This document shows positions 55,178 to 61,837 of a stretch of DNA of 61,837 nucleotides, piece after piece; positions within the stretch are counted from its first letter, which is position 1, and every line of letters begins with the position of its first letter. The notes beneath the pieces were generated by a model, which worked only from the letters and a program-made list of their open reading frames with translations, did no database searches and was not told the DNA's origin. The stretch is taken from contig JAJYOI010000005.1 of the NCBI GenBank assembly GCA_021796275.1, forward strand, positions 1 to 61,837, in the 5' to 3' direction. Both the position numbers and the translations under genes were made by a program. The stretch comes from Bacteroidota bacterium. Lineage in GTDB: Bacteria; Bacteroidota; Ignavibacteria; UBA10030; UBA8401.

Positions 55178-55213
55178 CTCCATCGTTTCGTCAAGGTAAC
55201 GATGGAGTTTTTT
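55178..55213 (+). terminator. Rho-independent terminator of the microcompartment unit
   Basis: CTCCATCGTT (55178-55187) and AACGATGGAG (55198-55207) form a perfect 10-bp stem with a 10-base loop, followed by TTTTTT (55208-55213). It separates the shell genes from the YbbR-like gene. Confidence 0.85.
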
Positions 55214-55262
55214 GTTCCGCTGTACGGAATGGCGCCTGCGGCGCTCATTTCTGAATTCCACA

Positions 55263-56180
55263 ATGAAGAAGCGGCGCTTTCATATTATTTTTTTTTCAAC
55301 CTTCTTCGCCATTCTGCTTTGGGCGTCGATCAATATGACATACGATTATCAAAGCACGGTGTCGATCCCATTAGTGTTGGAAAACATGAAATCGACGCGC
55401 GCGCTTGCACAACCGGTGCCGGAAGCGTTAAATATCAAAGTGCGCGGAACAGGCTGGCAATTGATTACGCTGTATTTTTCGCCGGACGAAAAATATTTAC
55501 TGGACGTTTCAAGCATTTCTAACCGCTACTCATTTCTCACAAATCAAGATATTGCAGAACGGTTTGCTGTTCCGCATGGTATAAGCGTTGTAGAAATCAA
55601 ACCGGAAACTGTTACTGTAGCTCTCGATGAGAAGCTTACAAAAAGGGTACCGTTGATTCCTGTAACAATGCTTGATTTTCGTGAAGGCTACAATATTTCA
55701 GGAGGCATGAAGCTTGTGCCGGATAGTATTGAGATCACCGGCGCCCGATCGAGAATTGATCGCATCACAGAATGGCCAACGGCGATCACGCGGCTTTCCG
55801 AACTCCGCTCGGCAGTCAATATACAAGTTGCCGTTGCTGATTCACCTCAGGTTGATATTGCTGTCTCACCACATTCAGTGACATTGCAATTCGATGTTGA
55901 ATTAACAGCAGAGAAAATCTTTAAAGGTATCGCAGTCGATTTGAATCAGGTTCCTGAAAACCGGGCAGTTGTTCTTCTTCCGCCAAAAATTGATGTTACC
56001 ATCCGGGGCGGCGTTGAGCAAATCGCAAAGATTGATCAAAGTAATGTGTCGGCATATGTAGATTATCGCACGATTCTTCTTGATACCACTGGCGCAGTGC
56101 AGCCAACAATTGTCTATCCAAAAGAAGTAAACGTTATTGGTATCTCGCCGCCAAAAATTCAATATGTTATCCGGAAATAA
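55263..56180 (+). CDS. YbbR-like (CdaR-type) domain protein
   Basis: The 305-residue protein has an N-terminal membrane segment (IIFFSTFFAILLWASINM) followed by YbbR-type repeats such as IPLVLENMKSTRALAQPVPE and RVPLIPVTMLDFREGYNI. In Firmicutes CdaR regulates the diadenylate cyclase CdaA; no such cyclase is adjacent here. The ATG at 55263 (MKKRRFH) is preferred over the 17-residue extension, which lies close to the terminator of the previous unit. Confidence 0.82.
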   Translation: MKKRRFHIIFFSTFFAILLWASINMTYDYQSTVSIPLVLENMKSTRALAQPVPEALNIKVRGTGWQLITLYFSPDEKYLLDVSSISNRYSFLTNQDIAERFAVPHGISVVEIKPETVTVALDEKLTKRVPLIPVTMLDFREGYNISGGMKLVPDSIEITGARSRIDRITEWPTAITRLSELRSAVNIQVAVADSPQVDIAVSPHSVTLQFDVELTAEKIFKGIAVDLNQVPENRAVVLLPPKIDVTIRGGVEQIAKIDQSNVSAYVDYRTILLDTTGAVQPTIVYPKEVNVIGISPPKIQYVIRK

Positions 56181-56217
56181 AAAGCCCGATCCGCTTTAGC
56201 AGACCGGGCTTTTTTTT
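56180..56217. terminator. Bidirectional terminator between convergent genes
   Basis: AAAAGCCCG and CGGGCTTTT pair (with a further TC-GA) around the loop CGCTTTAGCA and are flanked by A and T runs. It serves the YbbR-like gene on the plus strand and the barrel gene (56233) on the minus strand. Confidence 0.85.
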
Positions 56218-56232
56218 CACATCTCTCACGGT

Positions 56233-57921
56233 TTAGAAAGGTTTGCTCAGCCTGAGGAAAACGCTGACGGGTTGTGCTTCATCGGTTCTCCACGCAAAAC
56301 CAAGCCGCACATTGTCATCCCAGCCCAAAGCAAATCCCAGATCGGATTTCAATTGTGAAGAGCCGATATTGCTAAATCCTTCAAAAATACTTTTTGATGA
56401 TGCAACAGTTTCTACGGCGCCGGCATCAAAGAACAGAATAAAATTAAAACTTGATGGCCATGGAAGCACATCATCCATTAAATGTCCGTCAAGCATATAT
56501 TCCACATTGCCAAGCACCATTCTGTTTCCTCCAAATTCTTTGAAACCATATGCCGGCAGCGTGTTTGCACCGCCAATTTCAAATGATTTCTGAATGATAT
56601 TGTCGCCTTCTAAAGATCCGACTCGCAGGCGCACATTCAAATTATCATACCCGGAAATCGGCTGAAACCTTCGGACATCAAAAATCACTTGAGAGAAATT
56701 AAAATCACCTTTGAGCGCGTCGCCGCCTTTTTCTCCGCTGACAAAAATATTCCAGCCAATAGAATGTCGCCGCCGCTGTTCAAGTGTGCTGATACCTAAC
56801 GATCCGCGAACGCTGCGCATGAATCCTTCATCGACAGCAGGATTGGTGCGGAAAGAATAACTTTGCCGAAAAATTGACCAGTTCGTTCCATTCAGCAGCG
56901 ATGAATATTTATCAACAATGTATTCGAGCATTAACTGAGTTGAAAGTTTTTTTTCTTTAGTGTAACGCGCTACATGAACAGATGCTCCTTGGCGCGTGTA
57001 ATAATCACGATAATCTTCATGCCAGAGAAGCGCTACCGCGTTGTTCTCCGCCAATCCCATGATCCATTCATCTTTCGTAGCGGTTGTATTGTGACCTTCA
57101 AGTCCGATTTCATACAGAGCATTCTCGGTAGCAAACTGCCGATCTAATCCGAGGTTCGCTCTCCAGCGGTGAATCCTAAATCCATAACCAACAGACCCGT
57201 AGCCGGAAATCGGTTTGCTTCCATCCCAATAAAATTTCTTTTCGGAACCGAGCCCCAGAAAGAAACCTTCAACGCGATTGTAACGGAAAATAAAATTATC
57301 GGAAAGCGTCTGTTCGTCAAGCCAAAGATCGTTGAATGTGCGGCTGCTCCGCGGCCTCCGTGAAGACCATGAATATCCGGCGTCGCTTGCAGAAGATTTT
57401 TCTTCCATATAACCGCCGATTTCTCCATGGCTTTCTTTTGTGACTTTTCCATTGATCGCGCGCGCATTTCCGGAAATCTTTCCGCCGTCCTTCACAATAA
57501 TGTTGCCGTTAATGACAAGCGCATCTCCGTTAACAACGCCGAAAACTGTCAGTGTCCCTCCTTTGACAACAATATTACCGTCAATTTTATCGTCGGTACC
57601 AATCTCCGTATTGCCGTTAAAAGTAATTGCCCCGTCTTTTCCACTCTCAATATTCTTTGTCGAATCGTCTTCATCGCTCTCGGCGGAATGATCAGGACGC
57701 AATCTGCTTTCTTCGGTAAATTGCTCGGCGCGCGATTCGATTCCTTGAAGAAGTTCATCAACAAACGAACTGATATCCTGCTGGTCGAACGCGGTTCGAA
57801 AATATTCCGTGGCGGCTGTCGAATCAGAACCGCATCCGTCATTCGTTTTAGAAGCGGAAAATGCAGTTGCAGTTCCGGCCATTGCGGCACTAAATGCGAA
57901 AATCGTAAAATAACGTTTCAT
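56233..57921 (-). CDS. Bactofilin-like beta-helix fused to an Omp85-like outer-membrane barrel
   Basis: The 562-residue protein has a signal peptide (residues 1-20) and an acidic linker. Residues about 95-165 form a bactofilin/polymer-forming beta-helix (DGNIVVKGGTLTVFGVVNGD, INGNIIVKDGGKISGNARAI). The C-terminal 330 residues make a surface-antigen barrel with FEIGGANTLPAYGFKEFGG and FNFILFFDAGAVE, ending LRLSKPF. These are strands typical of BamA/TamA-like proteins. No POTRA repeats are visible; the beta-helix takes their place. The role is unknown. Confidence 0.75.
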   Translation of the reverse strand: MKRYFTIFAFSAAMAGTATAFSASKTNDGCGSDSTAATEYFRTAFDQQDISSFVDELLQGIESRAEQFTEESRLRPDHSAESDEDDSTKNIESGKDGAITFNGNTEIGTDDKIDGNIVVKGGTLTVFGVVNGDALVINGNIIVKDGGKISGNARAINGKVTKESHGEIGGYMEEKSSASDAGYSWSSRRPRSSRTFNDLWLDEQTLSDNFIFRYNRVEGFFLGLGSEKKFYWDGSKPISGYGSVGYGFRIHRWRANLGLDRQFATENALYEIGLEGHNTTATKDEWIMGLAENNAVALLWHEDYRDYYTRQGASVHVARYTKEKKLSTQLMLEYIVDKYSSLLNGTNWSIFRQSYSFRTNPAVDEGFMRSVRGSLGISTLEQRRRHSIGWNIFVSGEKGGDALKGDFNFSQVIFDVRRFQPISGYDNLNVRLRVGSLEGDNIIQKSFEIGGANTLPAYGFKEFGGNRMVLGNVEYMLDGHLMDDVLPWPSSFNFILFFDAGAVETVASSKSIFEGFSNIGSSQLKSDLGFALGWDDNVRLGFAWRTDEAQPVSVFLRLSKPF

Positions 57922-58069
57922 AGCGCACCTAAAAACAATGAGAATGAAGAAGAGAATTGCCTTGTTCTATCCTACGACACCGGTTTCCAAAAGTTGCATG
58001 TCCTGCAGTATAACTTGATTCTCTCTGCTTTTTTTATAGCTTTACTGGTGAATTTTTTTTGACAACTCT

Positions 58070-58801
58070 ATGAAACTTTCTATTAACATTGACCATATTG
58101 CCACGTTACGGCAGGCACGCCGGGGTGATGAACCCGATCCGGTTGCTGCTGCCGTTCTTTGCGAGCTTGCCGGTGCGCACGGAATCGTATGTCACTTGCG
58201 CGAAGATCGGCGGCATATTAATGACCGCGATGTTCGGCTTCTCCGTCAAACAATCAAAACCAAATTGGATTTGGAAATGGCGGCAACAGAAGAGATTATT
58301 TCGATTGCACTCGATATTGTTCCTGATCTCGTAACACTTGTACCGGAAAAGCGCCAGGAATTAACGACCGAAGGCGGCTTAAACGTGACTGAACATAAGA
58401 AACATCTCTCCACAGTCATTGAACGTTTCCATGCCAAGAACATCTCTGTCAGTCTTTTTGTTGACCCGGAAAAATCACAACTTGACGCTGCGGCAGAGAT
58501 TCATTCGGATATGGTTGAGCTTCACACCGGAGAATACGCTAATGCGCGCAATGAGGCAGAACGCGCCCCGCTGCTTCTCAAAATTCAATCAATGGCAGAA
58601 TATGGGAAAAAACTCGGAATGCGAGTCAATGCTGGTCACGGTTTGAATTATTGGAATGTGGAACCTGTTGCTTCGATCGCTACAATTGATGAGATGAGTA
58701 TCGGCCACGCAGTTATTTCTCGCGCGGTGCTTGTCGGACTGGAGCGAGCCGTGAAGGAAATGTTGGAATTAATAACACGTACACGTCAAGCGCCCATCTG
58801 A
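58070..58801 (+). CDS. pdxJ: Pyridoxine 5'-phosphate synthase
   Basis: The 243-residue TIM-barrel enzyme starts [20 protein letters not shown] and has [15 protein letters not shown] and [15 protein letters not shown]. It makes pyridoxine 5'-phosphate from deoxyxylulose 5-phosphate and aminoacetone phosphate derivative, the last step of the DXP-dependent vitamin B6 route. PdxA is not in the window. The 3' end overlaps the convergent bifunctional-nuclease-family gene by 16 bases. Confidence 0.97.
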   Translation: MKLSINIDHIATLRQARRGDEPDPVAAAVLCELAGAHGIVCHLREDRRHINDRDVRLLRQTIKTKLDLEMAATEEIISIALDIVPDLVTLVPEKRQELTTEGGLNVTEHKKHLSTVIERFHAKNISVSLFVDPEKSQLDAAAEIHSDMVELHTGEYANARNEAERAPLLLKIQSMAEYGKKLGMRVNAGHGLNYWNVEPVASIATIDEMSIGHAVISRAVLVGLERAVKEMLELITRTRQAPI

Positions 58802-59376
58802 AGTTTACGAATCTCGTCCCGTAATTTTGCTGCTTTTTCGTAATCCTCTTTTTCAATAGCTTCTTTCAACGACGCCTGCAACTGCTCCAGTTTGGACACA
58901 TGCTTTTTCACTGTTTCAGCAGGTTTGGTTTTTGCGATGTCTGACGAATCCTCTTCCTCTTCAGGAATAATTCCCGCTTCTGCCATCACAGAATCCGCCA
59001 CAAAAATCGGCGCACCGAAGCGCACCGCAAGCGCAATCGCATCGCTTGGACGAGAATCGACTTCTTGGGGCGCTGAACTTCCTTCAAGATTTATTTTCGC
59101 GTAAAATGTCCCGTCGCGAAGTTCGTTAATACAAACATCCTGAATAGACGCTCCAAACGTATCAATGATATTTCTCAGTAAGTCGTGCGTCAACGGTCGC
59201 GGCGGCTTGATTCCTTCCATTTCAATCGCTATCGCCTGAGCTTCAAATCCGCCAATAATAATCGGCAGGCGGCGATTGCCCGAAATTTCTTTCAAGATCA
59301 GTGCATACGCGCCGCCACTCGACGGGCTTGTTGACAATCCTAAGATATCAACTTGAACTTTCTCCACAACGACCAT
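58786..59376 (-). CDS. Bifunctional nuclease family (DUF151) protein with C-terminal UVR motif
   Basis: The 196-residue protein has the DUF151 domain ([59 protein letters not shown]). Its last 35 residues match a UVR motif ([20 protein letters not shown]), the coiled UvrB/UvrC contact element. This combination occurs widely in the Bacteroidota-Chlorobi group. The ATG at 59376 is chosen; upstream codons run into the etfA end. It follows etfA on the same strand. Confidence 0.88.
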   Translation of the reverse strand: MVVVEKVQVDILGLSTSPSSGGAYALILKEISGNRRLPIIIGGFEAQAIAIEMEGIKPPRPLTHDLLRNIIDTFGASIQDVCINELRDGTFYAKINLEGSSAPQEVDSRPSDAIALAVRFGAPIFVADSVMAEAGIIPEEEEDSSDIAKTKPAETVKKHVSKLEQLQASLKEAIEKEDYEKAAKLRDEIRKLQMGA

Positions 59377-59438
59377 TCCTCTCGAACATTTTTGCTGACC
59401 GCTTTCCGTACGTATATTATCAAAACTATTACATCTTG

Positions 59439-60413
59439 TCAACGGTTCAGCGCTTTTTTCAACTCGGCGGTGAGAGCCGGCACAATCTCGAACGCATCGC
59501 CAACAATGCCGTAATCGGCAACGGAAAATATCGGCGCATCTTTATCTTTGTTGATTGCGACAATATATTTCGATGACGACATTCCTGCGAGATGCTGCAC
59601 CGCTCCGGAAATAGCAACAGCAATGTATAACGATGGCGAAACAGTTTTTCCTGTTTGTCCAACCTGTTCATCATGCGGACGCCAACCCGCATCTACCACC
59701 GCACGCGAAGCGCCGACCGCCGCACCTAGCGACGCGGCAAGTTCTTCAACCATTGAAAAATTTTCGGGTGCTTTCAATCCACGCCCGCCTGAAACAATGA
59801 TATCAGCTTCGGCAACATCTTTCTTTCCGCCCGCGATTTTGATTTCTTTTACCACAGCACCAAAATCAGTTTCGCTCAATGCAATTTCATTCTTCTCAAC
59901 AACAGCAGTGCTTTCTGCAGGAGTTCCGGCTGAAAAAACATTCGGGCGAAGCGTGAACAACTTTATCGCTGAACGAACTGTTACTTCAACAAACGCTTTT
60001 CCTGCATACACCGGACGCGTCGCAATTACCGTTCCATTCTCAACTCGGAGCGCAGTGCAATCTGCCGCAAGACCGGCATCAAGTTTTACCGCAACGCGCG
60101 GAGCGAAATCTTTTCCCATTGCGCTTGCCGGAAAGAAAAGCATATCGGCAGCTTCTGCACGGGCAACTTCAGCGGCAATCTTAGCAAATGCCGTGGTCGA
60201 ATAATTCTCTAATCGTGCATCTTCTACGACCAACACTTTTGCGGCGCCATACGCGCCTAATTGCGGAGCAATCGGAGAAACATTCCCTCCGATCACCAGA
60301 GCATTGCATTCAGCGCCAAGTTGGTCGGCAATCGTGCGCGCCGCCCGAGCAACTTCAAATGCGGTTTTCTTAAACTGATTATTTCTTTGTTCAGCAAAAG
60401 CAATGATTTTCAT
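59439..60413 (-). CDS. etfA: Electron transfer flavoprotein alpha subunit
   Basis: The 324-residue protein has the C-terminal FAD domain with GWRPHDEQVGQTGKTVSP, YIAVAISGAVQHLAGM, and AINKDKDAPIFSVADYGIVG. It pairs with EtfB to accept electrons from acyl-CoA dehydrogenases and pass them to the membrane quinone pool. Length is normal. Confidence 0.96.
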   Translation of the reverse strand: MKIIAFAEQRNNQFKKTAFEVARAARTIADQLGAECNALVIGGNVSPIAPQLGAYGAAKVLVVEDARLENYSTTAFAKIAAEVARAEAADMLFFPASAMGKDFAPRVAVKLDAGLAADCTALRVENGTVIATRPVYAGKAFVEVTVRSAIKLFTLRPNVFSAGTPAESTAVVEKNEIALSETDFGAVVKEIKIAGGKKDVAEADIIVSGGRGLKAPENFSMVEELAASLGAAVGASRAVVDAGWRPHDEQVGQTGKTVSPSLYIAVAISGAVQHLAGMSSSKYIVAINKDKDAPIFSVADYGIVGDAFEIVPALTAELKKALNR

Positions 60414-60450
60414 CGTTGGTTTTCTCTCTGTTCATCTTTGAAATTTCAGT

Positions 60451-61197
60451 TCAGATTACTTTCGCTTCCTCGTGCAGTAATCGAACAAGTTCAGGCACAG
60501 CAGAAGCATCGGTGCCGACAATTTTTCCGGGATTTTTTGCCGGTGGTTTGCGCATCGTCAGCACTTCTACTTTAGATTCAACAGGTGCAACTGCACGTTC
60601 TTCGATAACTTTTCGCTTCGCATCCATAATTCCTTTTAATGATGGATATCGCGGCTGGTTCAATCCTTTCTGCGCCATTACGACCGCTGGCAATTTTGCA
60701 TGAACAATTTCACGTCCGCCTTCAATTTCCCGTTCGGCAACAACGGCGCCATCGTTGATCTCCAGTTTCACGACAACAGAAATTGACGGCATGTTCAGCA
60801 TTTCTGCAACGAGTGAACCGACCTGCCCGTTATCATAATCAATTGATTGTTTGCCAAGCAAAATGATATCAGGTGAAAGTTCTTTCGCAAAATCCGCAAG
60901 CGAGCGCGCAACGGCAAATGAATCGTGAGGCGAGGCATCTTTCAACAGCACGGCTTTATCGCAGCCCATTGCCAGCGCTTTGCGAAGCGTTTCTTTGTTG
61001 GCATCTCCGCCGAGCGAAACGACAACGACTTCGCCAGTAAACTTCTCGCGAAGTTTCAATCCTTCTTCAACTGCAAATTCGTCGTACGGACTGAGCATAT
61101 AATTGATACCCGCTGGATCAATCATCTTGCCATCGGCACCCACTTTCACTTTCGTTTCAGTATCAGGAACATGATTGACAAAGACAAGAATTTTCAT
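60451..61197 (-). CDS. etfB: Electron transfer flavoprotein beta subunit
   Basis: The 248-residue protein shows MKILVFVNHVPDTETKVKVG, DEFAVEEGLKLREK, and the AMP-site region PDIILLGKQSIDYDNGQVG. It lies 37 bases upstream of etfA and 3 bases downstream of hisC, so all three are likely transcribed together. Confidence 0.96.
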   Translation of the reverse strand: MKILVFVNHVPDTETKVKVGADGKMIDPAGINYMLSPYDEFAVEEGLKLREKFTGEVVVVSLGGDANKETLRKALAMGCDKAVLLKDASPHDSFAVARSLADFAKELSPDIILLGKQSIDYDNGQVGSLVAEMLNMPSISVVVKLEINDGAVVAEREIEGGREIVHAKLPAVVMAQKGLNQPRYPSLKGIMDAKRKVIEERAVAPVESKVEVLTMRKPPAKNPGKIVGTDASAVPELVRLLHEEAKVI

Positions 61198-61200
61198 CGC

Positions 61201-61837
61201 TCAGCCTCTCAATAGTGTTTGAAGCGTTGACAAAAAAACGCTGTTTTCCTCTTCTGTTCCAACATTCACACGCAACGTACGTTCCATCATCGGATACGAA
61301 CTGACGTCACGAACAAGCACGTTACGGTCAAAAAGCTTTTGAAATAATGCTCCGGCTTCATGCGGCGTTCGGAAGATAAAAAAATTCGAATCCGAAGGAA
61401 AAACTTCTACAGAATCCATCGCGCGAAGAGCATTCCACAGCGTCGTCTTTTGCTTTTTGATGAGCGCGATGCGTTCGTTCACGACATCACCGTGCTTCAG
61501 GAGAGTCATTGCTGTTGCGGCGGAAAAATCATTCACTGTAAATGGAATTTTCGGTTTAAGCAATTCAGTGCACAATCCCGGATTCGTAAGAAGATATCCG
61601 ATGCGAAGTCCCGCCATGCTGAATGCTTTGGAAAAAGTCCGCAGCACAATCAAATTATCGTACCTGCTCAACAATGATTGCACGCTTGGTTTTTCGGAAA
61701 ACTCAATATACGCTTCGTCAACAATGACCAATGAAGAGTTTAATTTTAGAATCTCTTCAACATCGCTGACAGACATTGACTGCCCTGTCGGACTATTGGG
61801 CGATACAAGAACAATGACTGATGGTTTCTCGCGGAGC
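61201..61837 (-). CDS. hisC: Histidinol-phosphate aminotransferase, partial (5' end outside window)
   Basis: The frame is open at the right edge; about 212 C-terminal residues are seen. IVDEAYIEFSE, the PLP lysine in RTFSKAFSMAGLRIGYL, and the terminal RTLRVNVGTEEEN region identify HisC (class I/II aminotransferase). It is co-oriented with etfB and etfA. Class assignment is firm; HisC against other close aminotransferases is likely but not certain. Confidence 0.85.
   Translation of the reverse strand, partial: LREKPSVIVLVSPNSPTGQSMSVSDVEEILKLNSSLVIVDEAYIEFSEKPSVQSLLSRYDNLIVLRTFSKAFSMAGLRIGYLLTNPGLCTELLKPKIPFTVNDFSAATAMTLLKHGDVVNERIALIKKQKTTLWNALRAMDSVEVFPSDSNFFIFRTPHEAGALFQKLFDRNVLVRDVSSYPMMERTLRVNVGTEEENSVFLSTLQTLLRG

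Noticed and set aside
1-61837. CRISPR arrays, tRNA or rRNA genes
   Set aside because: No regularly spaced repeats, tRNA T-arm signatures in cloverleaf context or rRNA core sequences were noticed; a covariance search would be more sensitive.

Overview
The window looks like a chromosomal piece of a member of the Ignavibacteria/Chlorobi side of the Bacteroidota (FCB) superphylum. The clues are a Por/type IX secretion C-terminal sorting domain of the QNYPNPFNP type on a secreted glycosyl-hydrolase-like protein, many outer-membrane beta-barrels, lipoproteins starting with Cys-Tyr-Thr, intermediate GC, and a compact set of housekeeping genes. The phylum-level call is an inference from these traits, not from a marker-gene tree.

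Layout. 1-5.1 kb: the C-terminal part of an Lhr-type helicase, a NYN-domain RNA protein and carA. 5.16-8.25 kb: an AT-rich 3.07-kb insertion bounded by about 39-bp terminal inverted repeats (each with two GGCTCA-type repeats, IS21-like) and a near-perfect 8-bp target duplication. It has no IstA/IstB. It carries a DUF262-HNH nuclease, an IS1-like transposase relic and a Panacea-antitoxin/putative-toxin pair. 8.3-17 kb: surface and secretion genes (two tandem GHL10 proteins, a frameshifted FadL-type porin, two Cys-Tyr-Thr lipoproteins, a small barrel). 17-35.6 kb: a nearly continuous minus-strand housekeeping block (cysS, recN, a prenol kinase fusion, holA, cyclophilin, a two-domain oxidoreductase, a flippase-like protein, lolA, ftsK, comB, gcvT, transaldolase, RNase G). 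35.9 kb: the SRP RNA gene on the minus strand.

36.2-54.1 kb: a plus-strand surface-polysaccharide cluster with methyltransferases, KdsC-like phosphatase, two asparagine-synthase-like amidotransferases, a WbpB/WbpD/WbpE-type diacetamido-sugar pathway whose aminotransferase is fused to a glycosyltransferase, a Wzx-like flippase, glycosyltransferases (GT4, GT39, GT2) and a heparinase II/III-like protein. A methyltransferase pseudogene with a large internal deletion sits just after the first amidotransferase gene. The genes together suggest synthesis of a glycan containing 2,3-diacetamido-uronic acid, perhaps amidated.

54.2-55.2 kb: an isolated two-gene microcompartment-shell unit with its own promoter and terminator; the second protein carries a SAP/Rho-N-like tail. 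55.2-61.8 kb: a YbbR-like protein, a bactofilin-like/Omp85-like barrel fusion, pdxJ, a bifunctional-nuclease-family protein, etfAB and a partial hisC. No tRNA, 16S/23S rRNA or CRISPR array was recognised.
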